NCBI RefSeq assembly: GCF_030252425.1
Contig: NZ_CP126994.1
Span: forward strand, 806,001 to 870,000
Source of the DNA: Acidisoma sp. PAMC 29798
GTDB lineage: Bacteria; Pseudomonadota; Alphaproteobacteria; Acetobacterales; Acetobacteraceae
Direction: 5' to 3'
DNA: 64,000 nucleotides
In this document: positions 1 to 8,612 of the stretch, piece after piece
Layout of the letters: every line of letters begins with the position of its first letter
How positions within the stretch are numbered: position 1 is the first letter of the stretch
Program-made: the position numbers and the translations under genes
Notes under the pieces: generated by a model
Database searches by the model: none
The model's input: only the letters and a program-made list of their open reading frames with translations
Told to the model about the DNA's origin: nothing

Positions 1-1
1 C

Positions 2-181
2 ATGACCAATTCCACCCAGACCTCGGTCGAGATGGCGCACCTCATCCGCGCCGGGGAGGCACAGGCCGCCGCGACGCTGACCGCCTTGGTGCTCGGCACC
101 ATCAAGACTGCCGAAACCATTCCCGGCGTTATCCTCACCTACAAGGAAGTCTATCGGGCAATGTTCGGCCGCGAGCCCTGA
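2..181 (+). CDS. Hypothetical 59-residue protein
   Basis: A short open frame runs from an ATG at the second base of the window to a TGA. The product is mostly helical in character, with an Ala/Thr/Leu-rich centre and a charged, aromatic C-terminus ending in MFGREP. I recognise no domain. The upstream ribosome binding site lies outside the window, so the start could be further left. It sits in a small cluster of accessory-looking genes ahead of the stress operon. It may be a real small protein, since the frame is clean and codon use looks like its neighbours, but no function can be assigned. Confidence 0.5.
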   Translation: MTNSTQTSVEMAHLIRAGEAQAAATLTALVLGTIKTAETIPGVILTYKEVYRAMFGREP

Positions 182-233
182 GGGCGCGGCGGCCCAAGCC
201 TCATGCGGTGAGACTTATACCGTTTGCCCCACT

Positions 234-266
234 GCCGAACCTTCCCGGAAGGCGCGAAGGTTCGGC
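234..266. other. Strong stem-loop between two small genes
   Basis: An 11-base arm GCCGAACCTTC (234-244) is followed by an 11-base loop and the perfect complement GAAGGTTCGGC (256-266). There is no T-run on either side, so it is not a typical intrinsic terminator. It lies 52 bases after the stop of the first small gene and about 30 bases before the next start. It could be a transcript-end hairpin, an attenuator or a protein-binding palindrome. Confidence 0.5.
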
Positions 267-295
267 CACGGCGACTCGAAACGAGGAGGCTGAGC

Positions 296-454
296 ATGGC
301 GATCTGTCCCTTCCATTGGCTGTCGAAACTCACTGTCGGTGAGGTGCCGGCGCAGTCCACACGCTGGGAGGAGGAGCTGCCGTCCATTCTGGCGGCCGCC
401 GAGGTGGCCTTCGATCAGCTCTCCCGTCGTTGCGGGGGCGCGTTGACCCTCTAA
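296..454 (+). CDS. Hypothetical 52-residue protein
   Basis: The frame stays open upstream to 224, but the ATG at 296 is preceded by GAGGAGG at a good distance, so I chose it. The product starts MAICPFHWLSKL and contains a Trp/Glu-rich middle (TRWEEELPS) and a helical tail. No known domain is visible. It is followed within 90 bases by the DUF2786-like gene on the same strand and may be cotranscribed with it. The good ribosome binding site is the best evidence that it is expressed. Confidence 0.45.
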   Translation: MAICPFHWLSKLTVGEVPAQSTRWEEELPSILAAAEVAFDQLSRRCGGALTL

Positions 455-543
455 GCGATCCCCTCCGTTACAGTTTCCTTGCGCGGGATCGGGATCGGCG
501 ATCTGTTGCGGGCGATCATGTCGATCATCGACGGAGTCGCCCG

Positions 544-1485
544 ATGAACCTGGATCGGCTGGGGAAGGTTTGGGCGCTGACCCGCAGCGCGAACGCTGGG
601 GAAGCTGCGGCGGCCCGTGAACGCGCCCGCATCATGGTGGAGCGCGAGGGCAAGACCCTGGCCGATATTCCGTCTCTGCTGCGCGGCAAGCCGATTCCGA
701 CAGACGCGCCCCGGCCCAGCCCGAGCGGCTTCACCCCAACCGATATGAGCAACCCCGCCCATCGGCGGCCCGAGACGCCAGCCGAGAAGAAGCGGCGCGC
801 CGAACGATCCCGCAAGGAAAAGCCGGCCCGCGACGACGCTCTGCGCCGCCATGGCGGCATCGATGGCGTGCTGGTCTGGACGGAGAAGGAGCAGCTGCTC
901 CGCGCGGCCGTGGCACCTTGGTCGGTCTTCCAGCCGCCGCCCCATCAGCGTTGGACCAAAAGCATCGACGGGCATGAGGTAACGACACCGGGGCCGCCGC
1001 CCGCCCGGGTGGTGCGCGCCCTATCGGACGCCTATCCACTGCCCAGGACCATTTCCGAAGCGGCGGGTGAGTATGGGATGTGGCAGAGCCGGGATCGCGA
1101 CGTCGGCCTGGCGGTGGAAGCCTCGGACAATCCGCAGCTCGACCTTTCCGCCGAAATACGCCGCGATATCGTGCGAAGGCTGATGGAGGTCGATCTCCGT
1201 GCGCAATCGGTGGCGGAGGTGTTGATCCGCCAGCGGCATCTGGTGGAGATGGACACCATCGGCGACCCCGATATCGAAAAGGCGGTGCTGCTCGACCTGG
1301 AGAGCCTGGAGGCGGCCGGACAGCGGACGCGCGCCGCTGAGGCCGCAGCCGCCAAGCCTGAGCGTGCCAGGGCCACGGAGCCGCCTCCGGCTGCTCCGAA
1401 AACAGCCGCGCCACCGCCCAAGCCGCAGGCAAAGAGGGCAAAAGCCAGGCCTATCAAGCCCGTGCAGCCAGACATGTTCGGCTAA
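544..1485 (+). CDS. DUF2786-like accessory protein, 313 aa
   Basis: I chose the ATG at 544 (GGAG eight bases upstream) over the longer open frame from 430, because the upstream part overlaps the previous gene and reads as low-quality Arg-rich sequence. Residues 1-45 (LDRLGKVWALTRSANAGEAAAARERARIM and on) resemble the start of DUF2786 proteins, where a helical segment 'K...LLALA.S.N..EA..A...A..LM' is typical. Residues 60-100 are a basic, Pro/Lys/Arg-rich linker. The C-terminal third is low complexity (Ala/Pro/Lys) and ends in QPDMFG. Such proteins are common on plasmids and prophage-like segments, but their function is unknown. The DUF2786 assignment rests on pattern only. Confidence 0.6.
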   Translation: MNLDRLGKVWALTRSANAGEAAAARERARIMVEREGKTLADIPSLLRGKPIPTDAPRPSPSGFTPTDMSNPAHRRPETPAEKKRRAERSRKEKPARDDALRRHGGIDGVLVWTEKEQLLRAAVAPWSVFQPPPHQRWTKSIDGHEVTTPGPPPARVVRALSDAYPLPRTISEAAGEYGMWQSRDRDVGLAVEASDNPQLDLSAEIRRDIVRRLMEVDLRAQSVAEVLIRQRHLVEMDTIGDPDIEKAVLLDLESLEAAGQRTRAAEAAAAKPERARATEPPPAAPKTAAPPPKPQAKRAKARPIKPVQPDMFG

Positions 1486-1842
1486 GGACTCCGCCTGCCA
1501 CGAGGCGCTTCCAAAAAACTATTGCCTTGCAGCCACTTCTGGCTCAGGTTTTGCATCCATACATTCGCCGCAGAGCGCCAGGACAGGGTCGTGGATGCTC
1601 TGCCACGCCCTCCGAAACGCGCTCGCACGAGAGCGCGAAGTTCCGCACTCACGACACTTCGTCGTGACCTGTGGATTGCGAAGGTATCGGGGAAAATCAC
1701 GCACTTTTCGAGTCGTGAAAGAAGTTCTTAATGCAATCCTAGAGCGCGATGCGCTACAGTTGCGTGTCATCGCGGTGCGATGCTTTTTTCAGGTGTTTCG
1801 GGAATACGTTTCCGGTTCACCCATTGTTGCTGGAGATACCTT
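1486..1842. other. 357-base gap before prkA
   Basis: No convincing gene is present. The overlapping short frames are out of register with one another, lack ribosome binding sites and have no recognisable product. The gap holds a sigma-54-like promoter (1540-1555), a perfect 7-base hairpin TCACGAC-acttc-GTCGTGA (1649-1667), and T-rich patches close to the prkA start. The hairpin could end transcription from the left or form part of a leader for the stress operon. Confidence 0.5.
1540..1555 (+). promoter_or_regulatory. Candidate sigma-54 promoter for prkA operon
   Basis: TGGCTCAGGTTTTGCA matches the sigma-54 layout: GG at 1541-1542, exactly ten bases, then GC at 1553-1554, with TTGCA at the -12 side as in the consensus TGGCAC-N5-TTGCA. 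It lies about 290 bases upstream of prkA. In Escherichia coli the equivalent yeaGH genes belong to the nitrogen-stress regulon, so this kind of promoter would make sense. A chance match cannot be excluded. Confidence 0.35.
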
Positions 1843-3789
1843 ATGGATCGACCGGACGACATTTTTTCACTCCACGCGACACTCCGTGATCAGACGCGCG
1901 AGATGGAGATGAGTCTCTCCCACTATCTCGAACTTTGCCGCGAAGATCCGGACTGTTACGCCAGTCCGGCGGAACGGATGCTGCGTGCCATCGGTGAACC
2001 GGAACTGATCGATTCGTCGCGAGACCCGCGCCTTGGGCGGCTGTTTTTGAACCGGACGATTCGCATCTATCCGGCGTTTTCCGAATTCCACGGCATGGAA
2101 GAAACCATCGAGCGAATCGTGGGTTTCTTCCGACATGCAGCGCAGGGCTTGGAAGAACGCAAGCAGGTTCTGTATCTTCTTGGCCCCGTCGGGGGCGGTA
2201 AGTCATCCCTGGGCGAACGTTTAAAGGCGCTCATGGAACGTGAGCCGATCTACGTTCTCAAGGCGGGAGACGAAATCAGCCCAGTCTTCGAGAGCCCCCT
2301 CGGCCTCTTCGATCCCGAGACGATGAGCGACATGCTGAAGGAGACATACGGCATTCCTCGACGCGTGTTGACGGGCATCGCGAGCCCTTGGGCTTTGAAG
2401 CGACTCGACGAAATGGACGGGGACATCAAACAGTTTCGCGTGGTGAAGCTGTTTCCGTCACGGCGTAAGCAAGTGGCCATCGCTAAGACCGAGCCGGGTG
2501 ATGACAATAACCAAGACATCTCCGCCCTCGTTGGCAAGGTCGATATTCGCAAGCTGGAAAGCCTCAGTCAGAACGACCCGGATGCCTATGGATTCTCTGG
2601 CGGACTTAATCGTGCCAACCAGGGCATTCTTGAATTCGTCGAAATGTTCAAAGCGCCGATCAAGATGCTGCATCCCCTGCTGACTGCGACGCAGGAGGGC
2701 AATTATCTCGGCACGGAAAATATCGGCGCCATCCCGTTCCAGGGCATCATCCTGGCGCATTCCAATGAGGCGGAATGGCAGAGTTTCCGAAACAACCGCA
2801 CCAATGAGGCATTTCTCGATCGCGTGAGCGTGGTTAAGGTGCCCTATTGCCTGCGAGTGACGGAAGAAAGCCGGATTTACGAAAAACTGATCAGCGGTTC
2901 GGCCTTGGCGACCGCGCCATGTGCCCCGCATACGCTGGAAATGCTCGCGCGATTCGCGGTGCTGTCGCGTCTGAAACCCCATGCGAATTCGCGACCGTTT
3001 GCAAAGATGCGTGTCTATGATGGGGAGAATATTCGCGAGACCGATCCCAAGGTGAAGACGATGCAGGAGTATCGTGACGCCGCTGGAGTCGACGAAGGTA
3101 TGGACGGCATATCGACGCGCTTTGCCTATAAGGTGCTGTCGGCGACTTTCAATCATTCATCGAGCGAAATCGCAGCCGACCCCGTGCATCTCATGTATGT
3201 GCTCGAACAGGCGATTCGCCGCGAACAGTTTCCGCCTGAGGTCGAGCAGGCCTATCTCACCGCCATCAAGGATGAATTGGCATCGCGGTATGCGGAATTC
3301 ATCGGCAATGAAGTTCAGAAAGCCTATCTCGAGAGCTATGGTGACTATGGCCAGAATCTGTTCGATCGTTATCTGGACTATGCCGATGCCTGGATCGAGG
3401 ATCAGGATTTCAAAGATCCGGACACCGGACAGATGCTCAATCGGGAGCTGCTGAATGCCGAACTGACCAAGATCGAAAAGCCGGCCGGCATCGCCAATCC
3501 CAAGGATTTCCGGAACGAGGTCGTGAAGTTCGCGCTGCGGACCCGTGCCGCCAATGGCGGTCGCAACCCAAGCTGGACGAGTTACGAGAAGATTCGCGAC
3601 GTCATCGAAAAACGCATGTTCAGCCAGGTCGAAGATCTGCTGCCGGTGATCAGCTTCGGGTCGAAAAAGGATAACGAGACCGAGCGCAAGCACAACGATT
3701 TCGTCGATCGCATGGTGTCGCGCGGCTATACGGAACGTCAGGTCCGCCGCTTGGTGGAATGGTACATGCGCGTCAAACAGTCAGCCTGA
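1843..3789 (+). CDS. prkA: PrkA/YeaG serine protein kinase
   Basis: This is a stress-associated serine protein kinase with an AAA+-like N-terminal domain and a kinase-like C-terminal domain. The 648-residue product matches the family length (about 640). A Walker A motif GPVGGGKS occupies residues 114-121 after the N-terminal segment that begins MDRPDDIFSLHATL. The ATG at 1843 has GGAGAT just upstream; the frame continues to 1780 but the added residues are not family-like. It is the first gene of a three-gene operon with yeaH (10 bases downstream) and spoVR. This set is known to move together in many bacteria and acts in starvation, stationary-phase or sporulation responses. GC content is somewhat lower than in the genes to the right. 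Confidence 0.96.
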   Translation: MDRPDDIFSLHATLRDQTREMEMSLSHYLELCREDPDCYASPAERMLRAIGEPELIDSSRDPRLGRLFLNRTIRIYPAFSEFHGMEETIERIVGFFRHAAQGLEERKQVLYLLGPVGGGKSSLGERLKALMEREPIYVLKAGDEISPVFESPLGLFDPETMSDMLKETYGIPRRVLTGIASPWALKRLDEMDGDIKQFRVVKLFPSRRKQVAIAKTEPGDDNNQDISALVGKVDIRKLESLSQNDPDAYGFSGGLNRANQGILEFVEMFKAPIKMLHPLLTATQEGNYLGTENIGAIPFQGIILAHSNEAEWQSFRNNRTNEAFLDRVSVVKVPYCLRVTEESRIYEKLISGSALATAPCAPHTLEMLARFAVLSRLKPHANSRPFAKMRVYDGENIRETDPKVKTMQEYRDAAGVDEGMDGISTRFAYKVLSATFNHSSSEIAADPVHLMYVLEQAIRREQFPPEVEQAYLTAIKDELASRYAEFIGNEVQKAYLESYGDYGQNLFDRYLDYADAWIEDQDFKDPDTGQMLNRELLNAELTKIEKPAGIANPKDFRNEVVKFALRTRAANGGRNPSWTSYEKIRDVIEKRMFSQVEDLLPVISFGSKKDNETERKHNDFVDRMVSRGYTERQVRRLVEWYMRVKQSA

Positions 3790-3799
3790 GGGCGCGGGT

Positions 3800-5083
3800 T
3801 TGGACATCATAGACCGCAGGCGTAACCCTCACGGCAAGAACCTGGAGAACCGCCAACGTGTGCTGGCCCGCGCACGGGGAGCGGTGGCACGCGCGACACG
3901 CGCTGCCATCGATCAAGGCACGCTGCGCGAAATTGGGCACGACCAGGCCGTGACCATTCCGGCGGAAGCCTTGGATGAGCCAAGCTTTCATACGGTGTTC
4001 AGTGCCGGCAAACGCCAGATCGTCCTGTCCGGTAACCACGAATACTCGACGGGGGACAGACTGTCGCGACCACCGAGCAGCAGCGGCGCGGGTGGCGGTA
4101 ATGGTGACGGCCAGGGCGGCGGTGAGGGCGAAGACGGGTTTCGCTTCGTGCTCACCCGGGACGAATTCCTCGACTTCTTCTTCGAAGATCTCGAATTGCC
4201 GGATCTGGTCAAAAGCCAGATCGTGGCGGCCGAAACCATGGCGCCGATCAGGGCCGGGATCAGCCGGGACGGAGCGCCGTCCCAGATCGACATGGCGCGA
4301 ACCATGAAGCAATCGATGGCACGGCGCATCGGCTTGCGCCGCCCGAAAGGGCCTGAGGTTGTGGCTCTGGAGGCGGAGATCGCGTCTCTCGAAGAGAGTG
4401 GCGATGACGTCCCGCGCTTGCTGGCGCTTCAGGCGGAGCTGGAGACGGCCCTGCGGCGCTTGCGGCGCGTGCCCTGGGTCGATCCGGTCGATCTGCGCTA
4501 CCGTCGCTTCACGCAAGTGCCAAAACCCTCTGCGCGGGCCGTGATGTTCTGTCTGATGGATGTCTCGGGGTCGATGTCCGAGCAAATGAAGGACCTGGCC
4601 AAGCGTTTCTTCCTTTTGCTGCATGTCTTCCTGGAGCGCCGGTACAAACACGTCGATCTGGTGTTCATTCGCCATACCGAAGTCGCCGAAGAGGTCGACG
4701 AGAAAACCTTCTTCACCGATGCACGAACCGGCGGCACGGTCGTCTCCACGGCCCTGACGGAGTTTTTGCGCATTCAAAAAGCGCGATACCCGCAAGATTC
4801 CTGGAACATCTATGGCGCGCAGGTGTCGGACGGTGACAATTCCAGCAGCGACACCCAGCGCACCATCGCGATGCTGGAAAACGAGATTCTGCCGGTCGTG
4901 CAATACTTCGCCTATATCGAAGTCTCGGCCGGCGGGGTGATCCGGGGCGAAAGTGAGCTGTGGCGCGGCTATGATCCGCTGTCCCGACGCAAGCCCCGAT
5001 TGGCCGTCAATCGCGTCTCGAACCGTCATGAGATCTTTCAGGTATTCCGACAACTCTTTGGACGGAAGCCAGCCGCCGCATGA
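3800..5083 (+). CDS. yeaH: YeaH/YhbH family protein (UPF0229)
   Basis: The 427-residue product begins MDIIDRRRNPHGKNLENRQR, the typical start of the UPF0229 family. It starts at a TTG ten bases after the prkA stop. A Gly-rich linker lies at residues 95-112. A von Willebrand A-like stretch follows with DVSGSMS at 254-260, a MIDAS-type metal-binding motif, then the LVFIRHT segment. YeaH is the conserved partner of the PrkA kinase; its biochemical role is not settled, but it is induced together with the kinase under nutrient stress. The gene ends 10 bases before spoVR, which supports one transcript. Confidence 0.95.
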   Translation: MDIIDRRRNPHGKNLENRQRVLARARGAVARATRAAIDQGTLREIGHDQAVTIPAEALDEPSFHTVFSAGKRQIVLSGNHEYSTGDRLSRPPSSSGAGGGNGDGQGGGEGEDGFRFVLTRDEFLDFFFEDLELPDLVKSQIVAAETMAPIRAGISRDGAPSQIDMARTMKQSMARRIGLRRPKGPEVVALEAEIASLEESGDDVPRLLALQAELETALRRLRRVPWVDPVDLRYRRFTQVPKPSARAVMFCLMDVSGSMSEQMKDLAKRFFLLLHVFLERRYKHVDLVFIRHTEVAEEVDEKTFFTDARTGGTVVSTALTEFLRIQKARYPQDSWNIYGAQVSDGDNSSSDTQRTIAMLENEILPVVQYFAYIEVSAGGVIRGESELWRGYDPLSRRKPRLAVNRVSNRHEIFQVFRQLFGRKPAAA

Positions 5084-5093
5084 TCAAACGCCC

Positions 5094-6620
5094 ATGACAT
5101 CCTCGCTTCTCTACGACGGCACAGACTGGGATTATGGCACGCTCCGGCGCAGCTATGACGCGATCGATCGCATCGCCTGTGAAGAGCTTGGCTTGGAGAT
5201 CTACCCAAACCGGATCGAGGTCGTGACGTCGGAGCAGATGCTCGACATCTATACCGCGCATGGCATGCCGATCACCTATCGCCATTGGTCCTATGGCAAG
5301 CATTTCCTGCAGCATGAGGGCAGCTATCGGCGCGGGTATTCCAACCTCGCCTACGAAGTCGTCATCAACGCCAATCCCTGCATCAGCTATTTGATGGAGA
5401 ATAACACGGCGACGATGCAGACGCTGGTGATTGCGCATGCGGCCTTCGGTCACAACCATTTCTTTCGCAACAACCACCTGTTCCGGCAATGGACCGAAGC
5501 CTCCGCCATTATCGACTATCTTGAATTCGCGCGATCCTATGTCAGCGCCTGCGAGGATGAGCATGGCGTAGCGAGGGTCGAAGCCGTCTTGGATGCGGCG
5601 CATGCCTTGTCACGCCATGGTGTGCATAAGCACGGCGGCGCGCGGCCTCTCAATCTCAAGAACGATCAGAAGCGGGAGCAGGAGCGGCGCAGCCACGACG
5701 AAAAGATGTTCGATGATCTGTGGCGGACATTGCCCGGCAAGCGCCCGGCGGCCGATATCGGTTCCGTTGCGGATCGCCGCCGACGTCTCGGCCTGCCGGA
5801 AGAAAACCTGCTCTATTTCATCGAAAAAGTGGCGCCCCGGCTACAATCCTGGGAACGGGAGATTATCCGGATTGTGCGATTGATCGCGCAATACTTCTAT
5901 CCGCAACTCCAAGCGAAACTGATGAACGAGGGTTGTGCAACCTGGGTTCACCAGCGGGTGATGACGCGATTGCATGAAACTGGACAGATCAACGATGCGG
6001 CATTTCTCGAGACGTTGCATTCGACGTCCAGCGTTACCTTTCAGCCCGACTTCGATCATCCCGCCGGCGGCTCCAGCTTCAATCCCTATGCGCTAGGCTA
6101 TGCGATGATGAGCGATATCGAACGCATCTGCACGGAGCCGACGAAGGAGGATCGTGCATGGTTCCCGGAGATTTCCGGCAACCACGATCCGCTCGGAACC
6201 TTGCGCCATGCCTGGGCGAACTTTCGCGACGAGAGCTTCGTCCTGCAATTCCTGTCACCGGCGGTGATGCGCCGCTTCCGGATGTTTCGACTTCTCGACG
6301 ATACGTCCGAATCGTCGTTTCTCGTCGATGCGATCCATGATGACCAAGGCTATCGTGATATTCGGCGTAGTCTGGCGCGCAGTTATGACACGGCCGAGAA
6401 TGATGCCGATGTGCAAGTCGTGGATGTCGATCTGGCTGGCGACCGCCGTTTGATGCTGGAGCATCGCACGCGCCCCGGCCGATTGCTGGTCAAGCGCGAT
6501 GCCGAGGCAACCTTGCGATATGTCGCGCGGCTGTGGGGATATGAAGTGCGGTTGCAGGAGGTCGACAGCGACTCGGGCGCGGTTTTGGCGACCCATGTCT
6601 CCACCCCATCGGCCTCGTAA
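5094..6620 (+). CDS. spoVR: SpoVR family protein (YcgB-like)
   Basis: The 508-residue product is a complete SpoVR/YcgB homologue. Family landmarks include the N-terminal WDYGTL region, YEVVINANPCISYLMENN near residue 100, HAAFGHNHFF, and the long helical C-terminus. The ATG at 5094 lies 10 bases after yeaH; there is an overlapping ATG at 5080 but it is out of frame. SpoVR proteins are named for a Bacillus spore cortex factor and in Gram-negative bacteria are linked to general stress. The molecular activity is unknown. Only 18 bases separate its stop from the stop of the convergent hyuB gene. Confidence 0.96.
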   Translation: MTSSLLYDGTDWDYGTLRRSYDAIDRIACEELGLEIYPNRIEVVTSEQMLDIYTAHGMPITYRHWSYGKHFLQHEGSYRRGYSNLAYEVVINANPCISYLMENNTATMQTLVIAHAAFGHNHFFRNNHLFRQWTEASAIIDYLEFARSYVSACEDEHGVARVEAVLDAAHALSRHGVHKHGGARPLNLKNDQKREQERRSHDEKMFDDLWRTLPGKRPAADIGSVADRRRRLGLPEENLLYFIEKVAPRLQSWEREIIRIVRLIAQYFYPQLQAKLMNEGCATWVHQRVMTRLHETGQINDAAFLETLHSTSSVTFQPDFDHPAGGSSFNPYALGYAMMSDIERICTEPTKEDRAWFPEISGNHDPLGTLRHAWANFRDESFVLQFLSPAVMRRFRMFRLLDDTSESSFLVDAIHDDQGYRDIRRSLARSYDTAENDADVQVVDVDLAGDRRLMLEHRTRPGRLLVKRDAEATLRYVARLWGYEVRLQEVDSDSGAVLATHVSTPSAS

Positions 6621-6638
6621 CCCGCGTCGGACCGACTT

Positions 6639-8612
6639 CTACCAGAAGGCGGCCGAGCGTTTCTGCATCATTTCCCGATGCTGAGCGGTCGATTTCGGCA
6701 GAAGCGCGCCGGTTTCCCAATCCAGCAGGACGGCGTAATGGCGCACCGCATCCATGACATCGATGTCGCCGGCGCGGAAGCGTGCTGCGACCTGTTCGGG
6801 ATCGGCGGTCAGCCAGCCGGGACGCTCAGTGCGAATGCGCGCGCGCTCCGCGTCCGTGGCTGCGTCATCAACTGCGTATTCGGCGAGCTCTTCGTCCACC
6901 ACGCGGATCACCACGCCATAATCCTTCGCCGCACGCGCGATGGAGACATAGCCGTCGGCGACATCCTCCCGCACCGCGATGGGGTCACGCAGCAGCGGAT
7001 CCCCGAAGCCACCGCCGCCTGCCGTCGGCCGGCTGAAATGATCGCCGGAATTGATCTTCACATCGGAGAAGACGGCGCCGAGCCATTCGGGCTCCGCACC
7101 TGCCCGCGTCAGCGTCAAGCCGTGCGGAATGGAGGGCAGGCCGCCCGAGATGCCCCAGACGACGGCGCGTTCGCGGTCGCAAATATAGGAAATCACGGTG
7201 CCTTCGGCTTCGCGCATGAGCGCGCCTTTGCGGGCACCCATGCCACCGCGCCATTGGCCCGGCCCCGCGCTGTCGGTGAGAATCTCGAACTCCGTCGTCA
7301 ACATCGGGCTGGTTCGTTCCTGGCCTTCGACGGGTTGCGACATCATGCCGCAGCCGAAGGATGAGGTGGTGACATTGCACCCATCGCGCCCGTTGCGGCC
7401 GCCCCAACCACCGGGCAGCCAATCGTAAAACATGAAGATCGGCTTCTCGGGCGTGCGGGTATCGCGGCCGCCAGTGAGCAGATATTCATTGTTGAAGACG
7501 CAAGCGATGGCGCGCTCGGGCATGATCTGCGACCAAAGCTCATAGATCGCGCCCATGATCTTCTCGAAGGGCACCAGGAAGCCCGTCACCGCCACCGGCC
7601 AGCGGGCATTCACGACGGTATCTTCCGGCGCGATCACTTCGATCGGGCGATAGAAGCCGGAATTGAGGGGCAGATCGGGGAAGAAGGTTTTCATGCCGGC
7701 AACGACGGCGGAGAAGGTGGCACCGAAGGCGGAGTTGTAGAGCGTGCCGATGCAGACATGGCTGCCCGTGAGGTCATAGATCACGCGATCGCCGGTGATG
7801 GTGAGTTTCACCTTGATTGGGATCATGCCTTCGCCCGTCGAGGGATCCTGGTCGATGAAGTCTTGCGTTTCCCATACACCATCAGGCAGCGCCGCAAGCC
7901 GCTGGCGCAACACGCGCTCGACAAAGGATTGCACATCCGAGAAGCCTGCTTGCACCGTCTCGCGCCCATATTTCTCGACGAGACGCAGAATCTCCCGCTC
8001 GCAGGCGCGTGTGGCCTCGGCCTGGGATTGCATATCGCCGATGATGGAGACGGGGTCGCGGGTATTGCTCGCGATCATATGCGCGACGTCGCGGCGGAAG
8101 ACGCCTTTGTCCCACAGACGCACCGGGGTGATGCGCAGCCCCTCGCGGAACATATCGGTGGCGCGGACATCGAAGGAACCGGGCACGCTGCCACCGACAT
8201 CCGACCAATGGCCGTTCGACTGGGCGAAGGCGATTGGCTTGCCATCTGCGAAGATCGGCCGAATCAGACGAACGTCAGGGAAATGGGTTCCGCCGGCATA
8301 GGGATCGTTGATGGCGAAGACATCGCCGGGATGCATGTCATCGCCGAAGAAGCGAATGACCTCTTTGCAGGTCCAATGCAGCGTGCCGACATGGACGGCA
8401 ATATCGCCATTGCCTTGGGCGATGGAATCTCCATTGGCATCGTTCAGAGCATTGGAGAAGTCGCGGTTATAGATCACGAAGGAGTAGCAGGTGCGGATCA
8501 TCTGCTCGGCCATCTGATCGACGGCGGTGATGAAGGAATTCTTCAGCACTTCGAAGGTGACGGGATCGAGCGTTGGGCCGGCTATGGGTTGTTCAGTCAC
8601 AGGTTCGGTCAT
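6639..8612 (-). CDS. hyuB: Hydantoinase B/oxoprolinase family, beta subunit
   Basis: The 657-residue product is a HyuB-type subunit of the ATP-dependent hydantoinase/5-oxoprolinase/acetone-carboxylase superfamily. Family signatures include LDPVTFEVLKNSF near the N-terminus, INDPYAGGTHFPDV at about residue 105, SNGHWSDVGG, the SAFGATFSAV region, GGWGGR, and the Gly-rich end PTAGGGGFGDPL at about 550. About 95 residues follow that last motif as a C-terminal extension. The ATG at 8612 shares one base with the hyuA stop (TGATG), so the two subunits are translationally coupled; a GTG one codon upstream is possible. The substrate cannot be read from sequence: hydantoins, 5-oxoproline and ketones are all used in this superfamily. 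Confidence 0.93.
   Translation of the reverse strand: MTEPVTEQPIAGPTLDPVTFEVLKNSFITAVDQMAEQMIRTCYSFVIYNRDFSNALNDANGDSIAQGNGDIAVHVGTLHWTCKEVIRFFGDDMHPGDVFAINDPYAGGTHFPDVRLIRPIFADGKPIAFAQSNGHWSDVGGSVPGSFDVRATDMFREGLRITPVRLWDKGVFRRDVAHMIASNTRDPVSIIGDMQSQAEATRACEREILRLVEKYGRETVQAGFSDVQSFVERVLRQRLAALPDGVWETQDFIDQDPSTGEGMIPIKVKLTITGDRVIYDLTGSHVCIGTLYNSAFGATFSAVVAGMKTFFPDLPLNSGFYRPIEVIAPEDTVVNARWPVAVTGFLVPFEKIMGAIYELWSQIMPERAIACVFNNEYLLTGGRDTRTPEKPIFMFYDWLPGGWGGRNGRDGCNVTTSSFGCGMMSQPVEGQERTSPMLTTEFEILTDSAGPGQWRGGMGARKGALMREAEGTVISYICDRERAVVWGISGGLPSIPHGLTLTRAGAEPEWLGAVFSDVKINSGDHFSRPTAGGGGFGDPLLRDPIAVREDVADGYVSIARAAKDYGVVIRVVDEELAEYAVDDAATDAERARIRTERPGWLTADPEQVAARFRAGDIDVMDAVRHYAVLLDWETGALLPKSTAQHREMMQKRSAAFW

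Noticed and set aside
3773-5053. A 426-codon minus-strand open frame opposite yeaH
   Set aside because: It is a shadow of the conserved YeaH frame, His/Arg/Asp-rich with no recognisable product.
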